Shown here: positions 46,436-58,011 of the stretch, one piece after another | Position numbering within the stretch: position 1 is the stretch's first letter | Layout of the letters: every line of letters starts with the position of its first letter | Source: Marisa cornuarietis | Taxonomy: Eukaryota > Mollusca > Gastropoda > Architaenioglossa > Ampullariidae | Length of the DNA stretch: 64,000 nt | Assembly: GCA_004794655.1 (NCBI GenBank) | Contig: SMMW01000456.1 | Coordinates: 37,512-101,511 of the forward strand | Direction: 5' to 3' | Made by a program: the position numbers and the translations under genes | Notes under the pieces: model-generated | The model's database searches: none | What the model was told of the DNA's origin: nothing | What the model saw: the letters and a program-made list of their open reading frames with translations, nothing else

Positions 46436-49333
46436 CGTCTGTCACGGTTAGCGAAGGAACTAGAGAATCTAGAGATGCACTCCACACACAATCTCAAGAT
46501 ATTCGCTTTACCGGAAGGAAACAGAAACTATCAAAGTTGTGAGATGCAACTGCTATGTTTTCTTAACGATTGTGTGAATTACAAAACATAGAGCGGTGCT
46601 GATGTTGAAGGAGCTCATCGTACTGAAAAGTTCAGGTCCTCTAAACCGAGACCAATGATAATACAATTCTACAGATGGTTTGATAAGATGAGTTTATTAC
46701 GAGATCACGAGACTCGAGGAAAAATACGCAAGGATGGATTTCCCTTGGCAGCTGATCTAACGAAGCAGCAGATGTCACAACTTCGCCACCTTAAATAAGA
46801 AGGCTGCACAGGCTACTTCCGAACGGTGAGCTCCACATCAACAACTCACGAGCCAACACCCACTCAGCCGTGCTGATCTTGTTGACAAACATCCGCGGCA
46901 GCTCCGTCACAACGATCTTCTCCCTGTACATCTCAGTCCTTACTGCCAGTCAGTCCACCACCTGCTCCTAGTCCCATTATCCCAGTTTGCTGCACTATAC
47001 CCCAGACGAGGCTGGCCACAACAGTAACATTGTAAGGGAACCGCCTACCGTTAAGGCAACCATGCAGAGCTCCCTCAACTCACATTTGCTAGGAGATACT
47101 CCAACCTGCCAGATAACTACCGACAGGAATTCACCCCCTCCTTAACATCCCCTCCAGCAGCTCTAACCATCCAATTAATACAGAAGCAGGAGAGAACAAT
47201 TCTGAGGTGACCAGTGGCCATATACCACAGGTGGAAATACCCCAGCTATAAATAGAACAAGGTCACGTGCAGTAAACAAATCTAAGAGCAAGAATGATAA
47301 CCCTGACTGCAAAGACCGACTGCCAAACAGTGCTGGGAAACCCACCGACCTGCATCCCGACTACGACAACTACAGCTTGAAACAGCACTACTACATGAGA
47401 CAAACCAGTCTTTTCACTGTCCCCGAGGCCTTCGACAGGGGTGTGTAGCTCACCCACCTCTTTTCTCTATTATTATGAATGAATAGCCGATGCGTTGTCT
47501 ACCGAAGGTAAACACGGTATTCAGCTTTGCCCCGGTCTAGTTGAACTCTTCATTCTGATGTTTGCAGACGATCTGGTGCTTTTATCAAGCACACCAGCTG
47601 GTCTTCAAAACCAGATAAACTGCCTCGCTAGCTTATGCCAGAACCTATGACTACAAATCAACTGTAGCAAAATGAATGTAGTGGTCTTTGTCGTAACCTA
47701 AGGGGCATTAGGTACGTGTGATAGACGGAGACTCGTAGTTAAAACCTTAACTACACTCTCGACGACTCCGTCATCCACGCCGACATAACTTGTGCGCGAT
47801 GCACCTCCACTAAATTGCTAATTTACAAGAAACATCACACTTGACTCGAGCCCCCAGCGCACACCCCCAATAAACAAACACAACGCAATTTAGTGGAACA
47901 CGTTAATTATTAATAATAAAGACTGCCGAGAGTTACACCAATATTTTGATAATAAACAATGTAAGAAATGTAAATTCTGTATCCTGGCTAATAGTCTAAG
48001 GCGTCCCGTTAATTCTAACTATTGCTGATCCAAATAACTAGTGAGTCATAGAAACCCTATCTTTAACTACATACACATCATTCTCCTCACTCGTTCCCGT
48101 ACACATTCACTCGCTCTATACATCACACATTCATACGCCACTTAGCCTTGCTGTTGCCGCGTGGAATAGAATGGTCCGTTGGTATGAACGATAGTCTTTG
48201 TTACACGGGAGCCCCTCCCGATGCAACGTAGAGGGGATGGCAATTGATTAGCCCTTGTCCTTCTTGTCTCGGGCGGCTCTCCCTGGCACCACGACGTAGA
48301 AGAGACGGTGGCCGGCTGGCCGTTGTCTTCGTTGTCTTGAGTGGCTCTCTCTGGCACCACGACGCAGAAGAGATGGTGGCCGGTTGGCCGTTGTCTTCGT
48401 TGTCTTGAGTGGCTCTGGCACCACGACGCAGAAGAGATGGTGGCCGGCTGGCCGTTGTCTTCGCTGTCTGGAACCTCGCACTCGACGACTTGAAAGGAGT
48501 TGGAACGAGCGCTCACGCGTACCGTCCCCTTGCACGGGTGTGCACTCCCTTCCCTGTCACCAGTAGGCCTGACGCTTCCACCGATGAGACCAGCGCCTAG
48601 CTTGTGACCAGAGTAACTTATCCCCCTGCCGAGAGTTGCACGGCGACTGCAGGGATAGAGGTTACTCTCCTTGACACTCTGTTTTAAGAGTGGGCTGCAC
48701 ACCTCTTCACAAGTCCCTTTTACCACGTCTCGTGCCTGATGGTCGTAGACAGGTACTAGCTGACTTTACTCAAAGTCTTTCTTTCTCGCGTTGATGCGAT
48801 CACTTCGAGAGTTTGGTGGCGAAGCCCCGATTCTGGGTTCCACACAAAGTTAAATTGCCGGTTTCGACAATAGCGTGGCACACGATTGGTCAGTCACACT
48901 CACAACCACGCTCATAATTCATTTGTCCACTTAAATACAGCCAATCATGCATCACCGCTAGTGCGAGACAATGACAGACCCCTGCCCAGCCTCTGGAATC
49001 TATCCCTACCTGAATTCACAACCCTCGTCCGATTAACAATTGCCAAGGAGTGGATTTGCCGAAATCAGAGAGGCCCTACACCCTCCCTCACCTGGGCTGA
49101 CCAGCGTCCGCGGGTACTAAAGAGTTGGGTTACGGGAACCAGAGCTGGCGCTACACCCTCCCTCACCTGGGCTGACCAGCGTCCGCAGGTACTAAAGAGT
49201 TGGGTTACGGGAACCAGAGCGGGCGCTATACGCCCCTCGTTTAACGGACTGTCTTCCCGTCCCACATTCCACGTTCTTTCGTGACAGTCTTTAGGAAAAG
49301 GGGTTCGGGGAAGACGGGAATAGTGGTTTTTAG
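46436..49333 (+). mobile_element. Decayed LINE (ORF1 and RT), split by a solo LTR
   Basis: At 46436-46860 a frame with two stops encodes an ORF1-like RRM protein: HNLKIFALPEGN, VEGAHRTEKF, SKPRPMIIQFYRWFDKM, LAADLTKQQMSQLRHL, GYF. At 47440-47688 an RT fragment reads GKHGIQLCPGLVELFILMFA, DDLVLLSSTPAGLQNQ, then NCSKMNVVVF. Here the LTR (47689-49286) intervenes. At 49292 the frame resumes as RKRGSGK. The 3' junction lies near 49330, at the start of the P-loop exon. Confidence 0.7.
47689..49286. mobile_element. Solo LTR, 1598 bp, with internal tandem repeats
   Basis: Ends are TGTCGTAACC and TTTCGTGACA, flanked by the 5-bp duplication GTCTT (47684-47688 and 49287-49291). Removing it rejoins the RT frame of the host LINE. 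It contains three about 62-bp repeats (GGCACCACGACGCAGAAGAG units, 48280-48475) and two about 73-bp repeats (CACCTGGGCTGACCAGCGTC units, 49070-49220). The 194-codon minus-strand frame at 48142-48726 is made largely of the first repeat and is not called a gene. Confidence 0.85.
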
Positions 49334-49715
49334 GAGAAACGGTCCTAGAAGTTGTGGCCCCTTCTCTCCGTCAACTTCACCTGCTCAACACGGCGCCTCC
49401 CAGACTCTTTGTCACCGGACCGCCCGGCACAGGTAAAACCGTGGTGCTGCTGATGACGGGTATAAAATGGCTGCGACGTGGACACCCCGTCTATATTGTA
49501 AGTAGTTGGCATGTGAGTCGTGCAGCGTGCATCATGTTGTACCACCTGTTGCTGCAGACAGTAAACACACAACAGTCAGCAGGTGTATCACCCGGTCAGC
49601 CTCACCTCCTGCTGTATCATCTTGATGACGATAAAGACAGGGAGAAGATCGTCAACGACTTGTCACAGGCGGCGAGCGGAGGGTCGTTGTACGTCATCGC
49701 TGATGAAGTGGAGTG
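49334..49715 (+). CDS. Nuclease/P-loop gene, P-loop ATPase exon
   Basis: The exon reads LHLLNTAPPRLFVTGPPGTG then KTVVLLMTGIKWLRRGH, with an intact Walker A GPPGTGKT, and ends with GGSLYVIADEVE, a Walker B (hhhhDE). The donor GAGTG/GTGAGT leaves two bases that form Trp with the next exon. The arrangement resembles superfamily 1/UvrD-like or Schlafen-like P-loop proteins. Its 5' edge touches the LINE insertion, and the phase does not fit the last upstream exon. Confidence 0.6.
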
Positions 49716-50060
49716 GTGAGTAGTACAGCGTGTGATGTAATGATAGACACACAGGTAGATGGCGCTCGCTTGTATCTCATAATCACCACCAGGTGTGTAA
49801 CAGGTGATAATTCCTCAATGGTTGTCACACCTGATGGAGGTGTTGTTATGCAGGTAAAAGTAGATTTGTTGTTACATCGGCTGTTACACAGATTGTGTAG
49901 CAACACGTGTCATTATTATGAAATCATTTACATAGCGTGTGCAATTACGTCATTAATTGATGACGTCACACAATACACACAAACATAAACACACATATTA
50001 GTGACAGTACACAGTGTGACACGTGTATCTCAGTCTCTGTAACACTCATGTCTGTGACAG

Positions 50061-50325
50061 GCCATACTTCGAGCCTGTGTGTGAAAAGCTGCTGACACAA
50101 GTTCCTCGTCTCCATCTTTGTGCGGCAAGTTGTTACCATGGAGACGCACCCGCCGGCTGGCAAGTGGAATATTTAACCAGACCCCTCCGCTCTCCACCGG
50201 TCGTCGTCAGGGAAGTCGACTGTATCACCGAGGTCAGGATCACTCAGGTGACTGGCCAGGTGACTGTGTCACGTGCGGTCGTGAGGTGGCCAGCTTCCTA
50301 AACAGTCTCCGTGTTGGTGTTACGG
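50061..50325 (+). pseudogene. Nuclease/P-loop gene, following exon, frameshifted
   Basis: From the acceptor CTGTGACAG it reads in phase with the P-loop exon: PYFEPVCEKLLTQVPRLHLC, AASCYHGDAPAGW, LTRPLRSPPVVVREV. Around 50210 the conserved-looking sequence switches frame to LYHRGQDHSGDWPGDCVTCG, then REVASFLNSLRVGVTG, ending at the donor ACGG/GTAGGT. The first frame reaches a stop at about 50301. A deletion that shifted the frame is the simplest reading. Confidence 0.55.
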
Positions 50326-50719
50326 GTAGGTGTGGGTATTGTGTAGTGTAACGTTTGTTAAGAGGTGAACAGTTAACGGTGTGAAGAAAGCAGTGTTTTA
50401 GTCACGTGTGTCTGTCATGTCATGTCTGTAGCACTGTAGTAGTGTACCTAGTTATTTCGTTATTTGTGTAGAACGTAATTCGGGGACAGTTGAGCGCTTG
50501 GTACCAAAGAATAATGAGCCTAATCACAGACACATCGAGGTCCACACAGAAGTGTGTCACCCATGTGTCTGTCAGTGTGTACGTAGTGATCAGGGACAGA
50601 CGTGTTCTTACATGTCACCATGTGATGATGTCACCGTTTATATCCATGTGTCTGTCAGTGTGTACGCTGTGTCTCCGACATGTGACTTACACAAGAAACT
50701 CACTTTGAATGCTTATCGA

Positions 50720-51060
50720 GAATGTCACGACAACAACGACGATCGTCACCTCCACCAACAGCTACACAACACCACCCTGCCTGCAGTGGAGAGACGTGTT
50801 GGTGTTGTACTGGTGGTGGTTAATTAGTAACGACTCGGATATGATGGTGGCGCTTACAGAAGCTTTACCCAGTGCGGGTGATGAAGGATGCTGACATTGT
50901 GGACGTGGTCACGGCCGACAGTGACGTGGTGTGGGTGGCTGATGGACATCTTGTTTATGGTCTGGAGAGAAAAGTCGTCGTCTGTCTGGAAGATGATCAT
51001 TTTGCCCGACTTCACCTCATGTCCCGCTGTACGTCACAACTTGTGATTGTCTCCTACTGA
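50720..51060 (+). pseudogene. Nuclease/P-loop gene, C-terminal exon, frameshifted
   Basis: One frame encodes PPCLQWRDVLVLYWWWLISN and MMVALTEAL. At about 50866 the continuing sequence moves to another frame: YPVRVMKDADIVDVVTADSD, VVWVADGHLVYGLERKVVVC, then HLMSRCTSQLVIVSY and a TGA at 51058-51060. The GLERKVVV block resembles the helicase C-terminal region near motif V/VI in SF1-type proteins. The acceptor is not resolved. Its last 38 nt plus 3' flank are duplicated at 1335-1412. Confidence 0.55.
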
Positions 51061-51097
51061 CGACAAACTGATGGTCATCTGACGTCATCACCTCATG

Positions 51098-51838
51098 TGT
51101 GTATGACTATGTGTATTACTGTGACTGCGTGTATGTGTGTATGACAGTGTGTATTACTGTGACTGCGTGTGTGTGTATGACTGTGTGTATTACTGTGACT
51201 GCGTGTATGTGTGTATGACTGTGTGTATGACTGTGTGTATTACTGTGACTGCGTGTATGTGTGTATGACTGTGTGTATGTGTGTATGACTGTGTGTATTA
51301 ATGTGACTGCGTGTATGTGTGTATGACTACTGTGACTGTGTGTATGTGTTTATGACTGTGTGTATTACTGTGACTGCGTGTATGTGTGTATGACTGTGTG
51401 TATGACTGTGTGTATTACTGTGACTGCGTGTATGTGTGTATGACTGTGTGTATGTGTGTATGACTGTGTGTATTACTGTGACTGCTTGTATGTGTGTATG
51501 ACTGTGTGTATGTGTGTATGACTGTGTGTATTACTGTGACTGTGTGTATGTGTTTATGCCTGTGTGTATTACTGTGACTGTATGTGTGTGTATGACAGTG
51601 TGTATTACTGTGACTGCGTGTGTGTGTGTGTATAACTGTGTGTATTACTGTGACTGCGTGTGTGTGTGTATGACTGTGTGTATTACTGTGACTGCGTGTA
51701 TGTGTGTATGACTGTGTGTATTACTGTGACTGTGTGTATGTGTGTATGACTATGTGTACTACTGTGACTGTGTGTGTGTGTGTATTTGTCTGACTGTGTG
51801 TGTGACCGTGACTGTGTGTGTATGTGACTCTGTGTGTG

Positions 51839-51873
<35 letters not shown>
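51098..51873. repeat. TG-rich minisatellite, about 36-bp units
   Basis: Units of GTGTGTATGACTGTGTGTAT plus TACTGTGACTGCGTGTAT are repeated about twenty times with TG expansions. It ends in a (TG)n run at 51838-51873. It begins immediately after the 3' flank of the P-loop gene. Confidence 0.9.
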
Positions 51874-51875
<2 letters not shown>

Positions 51876-51994
51876 TCATCATAACTGTGGTCAACATGTC
51901 AGTCGTCACTGAAGGGTGACATGAAGGTAAACAGTCGGCACGGCGTGGCTGGGTGAAGCTCTCCTGTTGAGTGAGTAACAGGTGTTGTGTAGGT

Positions 51995-52030
51995 CAGTGG
52001 TTTACAAACTTTTCCAGACGAGAACCACTT
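51995..52030 (+). mobile_element. Possible hAT end (single terminus)
   Basis: CAGTGGTTTACAAACTTTTC followed by GACGAGAACCAC resembles hAT terminal inverted repeats. No matching opposite end or 8-bp duplication was found, so the element is truncated or the match is fortuitous. Confidence 0.35.
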
Positions 52031-54466
52031 TCGAAAATTCCAAATGACGGAGTATCACCTCCCCACCCTACCCCCTACGAATATATATATATATATATAC
52101 TAGTCTAGGACTATGTTCGCCGGTATTTAGTACACCATTTAATCAGTAGTTAGTTGTTTGTTAATATGATCATCTCCATATATTTGTCACAGGAAAAAAT
52201 ACTTTCAAAACGAAAGAACGTGAGAGAGTTTGCAGATAAGAAATGAAACGGTGCCCTGCAAACTGTTGACATTTGTAATCTTTATAGACTAACAAAACTC
52301 TCCTGGAATCTTGTGGTAGTCATCTCTTTGCCTTGATTTATTATCAAAAGTCACACAAGTGTTTTAGTTAACAGTTGTGATTTAACATTCTTAACATAAT
52401 GGACTATCACCCATTTCATTCCCAAACTGACAAAAAGAAATGAAACTGATGACTTTAAGTAGAAGTCCATGTTTTTGTAGCTTTACAGAAGTAGTGAAAA
52501 CAAAAGGAGCCCCTGTATAAATAATTACTGAAAAATTGGTCTGTTATATTACTAGTTTTGTACTTGTCACGGATCGACCCGTGACAGTAAACAATCTGAG
52601 AATGTGAGTTAGTTAACTTATGTAGTAAGAAGCAATATTATTCTTGACACTAGTCAAGTTTTAATTTAAATGCTGCTTATTTTAATCTGACACCGTGAAT
52701 ACATATTTATATCTAATCTGCATAGTGTCAGGACACGAAAGGCAAGCCAGGGGCTCGTGGAAGAGGTGGAGTCACTTGGTGTGCGAGAAACCCTGTGGAA
52801 GTTTATCTGCCTTTTGTAATGACAGAATTAAGATAAGCCAATTCCATAAAGGAGCTGGGTAGTGAAAGATATATGACACTGTGACAAAAGATCTCTTATG
52901 GCCTACAGTCGGACTGAGATTATTTCATTGCACATAAAACTCTATCAGTTGATAAATAAAGGTGTCATGAGATACATATGGAAATACTGGTAGCCGTGAC
53001 AACCTGATCTCTCTCAGAGACGTGCTTCACAGAAATAATGGCCCAAGACACACGGTGTGGTCAGTGTTTTACACTTTGTCCTTAGCTTTTTACTACTTCG
53101 TAGTCATGACAACAATAAGATGATGACGGCCGTCAGTACACATGTGTTAAATTTCGTCCTTTGCGACTGGCAGTCAGCTTTCACATCTGTCTGCGTGAAT
53201 TTGCCTGCATTGCATAGCTTCACTGTGCTAGTCACTATTTGAGTGTGTGTGTGTGTGTGTTCATTGTGTCTGTGTGTGTGTGTGTGTGTGTGTCTCAGAA
53301 TGTATAGTCAGTGCTAGTCATTCTGGTATGTTAACAGTCACTTGTTCTGAATTTTAATGCTTTGTTTATCTTTCTATCGTAAATCTTTTAATCTTACCCG
53401 TATGTTTTACCTGGCTTGTCCAAATATGTGATTTTGCAAAGGCCGAGCAGCTTAACTTCTCAGAACTGTGGGAAACTTGATTTTCTTTTTTTGTTATTGT
53501 CTTTTTAGTATAGTAAAGTGCACACTAAAGGCACCTAGAATTCTGTTAAATGTCAGAAGAGTAACTGGTTTTGTTTACTATTGCCTCGCTGATTGCTGCA
53601 GGTTTTTTTAATGTTGTGTCTATAGTTGCTCTCAGATGAGGACATTTACATTTGACCACAGGTGGTAATCTACTCAGCTGTGAACTGTACCTGTCCGCTC
53701 TCACGGGGACAAAATAATCTTCAACTCTTTTTCGCTTGAAAGTGATGATGTTGACTTTTAATAAAATCATGTCATGCTGTTATATTATACTTGTTTTGTT
53801 TATATCTCATATTTTCGTTCACATGGATGCACCACGCAAATCAAATGTTATCAATCACATCCATACATTAACACATACAGTAGAATACTATAGTTTTGTA
53901 AACCTTTCACATAATAAGCCCGATGAGAGTCGTGGGACTAAAATTCTGTTTGGTTTCTTCTTCTTGGACTATAACACTGTTAATTATGTAAAAGCATGTA
54001 AACTAAGTAGTGCCAAATCCTTTTGCTAGCATCTGTTGTCTTCTCGGTGTTTGCGGCAGAGTGGAGCACTTGAAAGAAAAAAGACATAATTTGTGTTCTG
54101 ATGGTTGTCACGGGAATAAAAATAAATCCTTCGTTAAATATGCTTCCAATGCAATTGGCTGCTGCTAAGTATTTTATTTTGAATTGTATAAATAAACAGT
54201 ATGAACTAGTGTTGTGGGTTTTCTTTGATAGCAGTACTATTTGCTGTACTTTTGTCCTCGCATGACGCCTCACTATATTTATGGACACTTCACGCTACAT
54301 GCTTTCTACAAATATAGCCAGAAAAATAAGAATATTGAAATTAATTTTATCCCCCATGTCCCATTGAAGGGGCGAACGTTTGTCACAGTCTCATATATGT
54401 AATGTCGAAGGGAACGTGAGCGTAGGAATATGTGAGAGGAGAGAAGTTAAGGTAGTTGGGTTAGAG
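52031..54466. other. Unassigned AT-rich sequence
   Basis: A (TA)n run is at 52082-52100 and TG runs lie at 53243-53292. A short perfect inverted repeat (TGTCACGG/CCGTGACA) is at about 52566-52588. No gene recognised. Confidence 0.4.
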
Positions 54467-54471
54467 GTGTG

Positions 54472-55062
54472 TGTCACGTGTCGCATGCTGGCTCAGCCTG
54501 AGCTTTAGCTCTGGTGGGGGGGGGGAGTTGCTGCGTCACTTTACTCTGACGCTATTCTTGTATTTTGTTGTTTTTTTACGTAATTATTTACGTAATTGGC
54601 GCGAGAGGGGAAGAAAAAAAAGAGGGCTGCTGTTAGGGAGGAAGGGAACGACAGAGGAAGACAAGAACAGGGAACTTTCGTCCGCTGAGAGACTGTGAAG
54701 TGATGGAGTGACTTTCTTCAGTTGATCAACCGCTGTTGAGCGGAGTGTTGATTGTCCAGGAGAGACCGTTGCTTGAGCGGGGAACGTTCGTCCGATAGAA
54801 GACTGTGGTGCAAACAGAGTGACTCTTGCCTGTAGTCCTTTCTGTACCTGGGGTGGTGTCTTAGGGTATAAACGGGGAGGTGGTTGTATTGGGCAGTGGT
54901 AGGCGTCCTCTTTTGTCCCCAACCCATTGTTTTCTCTCTTCTCTTCCTTGTTTCTGTTACATTCGATTTTTTCTTTATTAAAGGCATGATCATATTGTCC
55001 ACACGTGTGCGTGTCGTCTGGTTTGCACTGGAGAGCGATTGGATTTGTCGCTATACGCGACA
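54472..55062 (+). mobile_element. Solo LTR, 591 bp, with promoter and poly(A) signal
   Basis: Ends are TGTCACGTGT and TACGCGACA, flanked by the 5-bp repeat GTGTG (54467-54471 and 55063-55067). Inside, TATAAA at 54867 is followed about 110 bp later by ATTAAA at 54977, the order expected of U3-R-U5 on the plus strand. Two diverged copies of GGGAACTTTCGTCCGCTGAG occur in the U3 part. GTGTG is a low-complexity duplication, so this call is less secure than the other solo LTRs. Confidence 0.65.
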
Positions 55063-55067
55063 GTGTG

Positions 55068-55533
55068 GATGCTTCGTGACCCCGTAGGTGTTGGTTACTG
55101 TTGATAGAGACCTAATTATTACTTTTTCTGACAAGCCAAAGCCCCAGTTGTAGAAAATGCTCAGTCGCTTTATAGATTTTTTTCAAGGTTAAACAGACTT
55201 GTTTAAGGGAGATGCTTAATCATCGAAGCTAAGTATTATTTTCAGTTTCTTTTCTTAGCGAGGGAGGGAGGTCTACAGTTCACGACAGCATTGACTGTTT
55301 TTATTACTTGCAGAGACGAGCAGCTTCTAGGTTCGTGCTACCATCTAAACATATAAGAAATTGGTTCTAGCTAGGTTTCTGCCGCGAATTATCCGCACGG
55401 ACTGGGCGCAATGCTTCTTCTTTGTGGATCACTTCACCTGGGAACCTGAATGTTGTCCAAATGTGAGGGAGGTCTGGGGTTTGAAAGGGTCAGAGTAATG
55501 GGCTTCTACTTTCCTTGACAACTTTGACGAAAT

Positions 55534-55594
<61 letters not shown>

Positions 55595-56107
55595 AGGTAA
55601 GCCAATCTGATATTTAATTGTGTTTTCTACTTGTTTGTTTACATCGATTCATATCGATCACTTGTATGATTTCTACCCTGAAATTATTATCTCGTTTGTG
55701 TTCTGAGCTGTTTATTTATAAAGAGAACCAAACAACCACTGGACTCACACATGTTTATTTCACAAGATTGAACTGCTTCTCAATGTCATCATCTTATGAA
55801 TTATTCCTGATCATGAGAGGAAGGAAATATTATATTCTCTGTATATATGACCGCAAAATATTTGCTTTATCAAAGTATTGTATAGCAAATACAAATTTTA
55901 AAAATCCTTATTTGTTACAGTTCTTGTTGCTGTAATGTGTTTTAGATGAAATACAGCTACATTTCAATATTTGGTTTTATTTTAAGTAGTAAAAACATAG
56001 ACAATTGGCAAAGACTATTTGCTGATTGACGAAAAAGATTGAAAAATACAGAAAATAATTGTTTGATCGCCCAAGAATACAAAGCGCGGTACTATAGTAG
56101 TCGATCG

Positions 56108-56168
<61 letters not shown>

Positions 56169-57045
56169 AGTGACAATGTAAAACACGTTGATGCTTTCCT
56201 TATAAAAATTATCCCTAAAGTGGGGTTAATCATTTTTCTTCTAAACAAGACTGAATAAAGCAAGTTGTGTTTTACGGAACCTGGTGTCCTCACAGAACCA
56301 GTGAGCAACTACATGTATGTTGTAGTCACGGTTGTAAGGAAACGTTACGTGTTAATCCAGAAATGTCAGGCGGAATGTCGATATTTATCATTTAAAACCA
56401 ACTTGCAATTTCACTTGCCTTCTTAAAAGAGAACGTGGTGCATGCAAAAAAGTGATTGGCATCTCTTGCCGTCTGTTATAGAATTGAGGCAAGTCTACAA
56501 AGACATACAGAATCAAAGTACTCAAGTATTTAGAGTTTTGTAATAACCAAGCAAATTCAGAATCGTCAAAGATAAGACAAAGGAAGAAGTAACGGATAGA
56601 CTGAGAACGTAGGGAAACAGCCTGTGTCTCCCCTGCCATGTTATGATGCTCGTTTATACTTGGTTACCATAGTCACACCATGAGCACTTATTTCCTGAAA
56701 CAAAAAGAAGAAAGAAATAAATAAACATTTATAACACTTGAATAAATAAAACATTTATAGTGTGTGTGTGTAAAATTGGTGTGTATGTGTGTGTGTGTGT
56801 GTGTGAATGTGTGTGTGTAAAATTGGTGTGTATGTGTATGTGTGTGTGAATGTGTGTGTGTGTGTGTAAAATTGGTGTGTGTGTCTGTGTAAAATTGGTG
56901 TGTATGTGTATGTGTGTGTGAATGTGTGTGTGTGTAAAATTGGTGTGTGTGTGTGTGTGAATGTGTGTGTGTGTGAATGCTGATGGGGGATATATATATA
57001 TTAGACAATTATTTCTCATATATCAAATATGTACTTGACACTGCC
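55068..57045. other. Unassigned sequence with TG/CA microsatellites
   Basis: (CA)n at 55538-55591 and (GT)n at 56110-56166. At 56760-56975, TG-rich sequence is interrupted by repeated AAATTGGTGTGTATGTG. No gene recognised. Confidence 0.5.
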
Positions 57046-57923
57046 TGTCAAGAACGCACGGAAAGTGTGGACAGGTCACACACAACACACACTGGCCTCA
57101 CAGCCTTCTTCACGTGTCCTTTCACACAACAAAATACAAAGACCTGCACATGGGCTCGAACGTTTCTATTAATCGGGTGAACGTAAATCTATACTTTACT
57201 AAATAACAACAGAAAACTTCAGCACAAATATTCTACACTGAGTTTGCACCGAAACAAATATATCCAAGCAGTTTATATTAAAGTCCTTCAAGTTCTCTCT
57301 TCTTCTGTTGTTGGGGGGGGGGGAAAGGGTCGACACGGCAAACAGTTCCCCTCTTTCAGTCTTGCTCTCTGGCGTTGATCATACGGACAGCCTACATTCA
57401 CCAAATAACTCCGACAGTCTAACGGCAGACAAATGATCAAGTCAATAAAAATTCCACAGTAGGTAAATCCACACAGTTCTACGATCTTCTCAAGAGATCA
57501 CACAGCAGTTGAGAAAATTAGTAAATCGAGGAACCACACAGATAATATTTCTCCACACAGTTCTACGATCTTCTCAAGAGATCACACAGCAGTTGAGAAA
57601 ATTAATAAATCGAGGAACCACACAGTTAATATTTCTCCACACAGTTACTCTTTCTCCATACAGTTAATATTTCTTTACACCGTTAATATGTATCCACACA
57701 GTTGCTATTTCTTCACACAGTTAATATTAATCCACACAGTACTATTAATTCCAACCTCTGTACCAAATTCCTCTTTCTCCTCGACTCTCACGTCTGCTTC
57801 TTCTTCCAATTTCTAAACAACGCCCCCTATCAACATTCAAACCAGGGGTGATAATCGCTACTCGTACAAGGGCGACAACCTCGTTACTTCGACGTTCAGG
57901 GGTGGTAACACATGTTCATAACA
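57046..57923 (-). mobile_element. 3' LTR of the Gmr1-like retrotransposon, 878 bp
   Basis: Plus-strand boundaries are TGTCAAGAAC and GTTCATAACA; on the coding (minus) strand it starts TGTTATGAAC and ends TTGACA. About 655 bp can be compared with the 5' LTR, and roughly seven substitutions plus a G-run indel are visible, about 1% divergence, so the insertion is recent. Two about 82-bp direct repeats (CCACACAGTTCTACGATCTT units) lie at 57468-57640. Confidence 0.9.
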
Positions 57924-57936
57924 TTCCTCCCCTCCT
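57924..57936 (-). other. Polypurine tract of the retrotransposon
   Basis: On the minus strand AGGAGGGGAGGAA lies immediately before the 3' LTR, the expected position of the plus-strand primer. Confidence 0.8.
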
Positions 57937-58011
57937 ACAAAAAAAATGTTCACATTTTCGCCTAACTACAATAGAACTGTTACGTTCTAACGAAAAGATT
58001 ATCTGACAGCC

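Noticed and set aside
48142..48726. 194-codon minus-strand open frame
   Set aside because: It lies wholly inside a solo LTR and consists largely of a tandem repeat.
52567..54231. Possible LTR (TGTCACGG...TAGCA with GTACT flanks)
   Set aside because: A 5-bp match at an arbitrary CA over 1.6 kb is likely by chance, and no array or frame is restored by its removal.
56688..57019. Histidine/threonine-rich minus-strand frames
   Set aside because: Translation of (CA)n-type low-complexity sequence.
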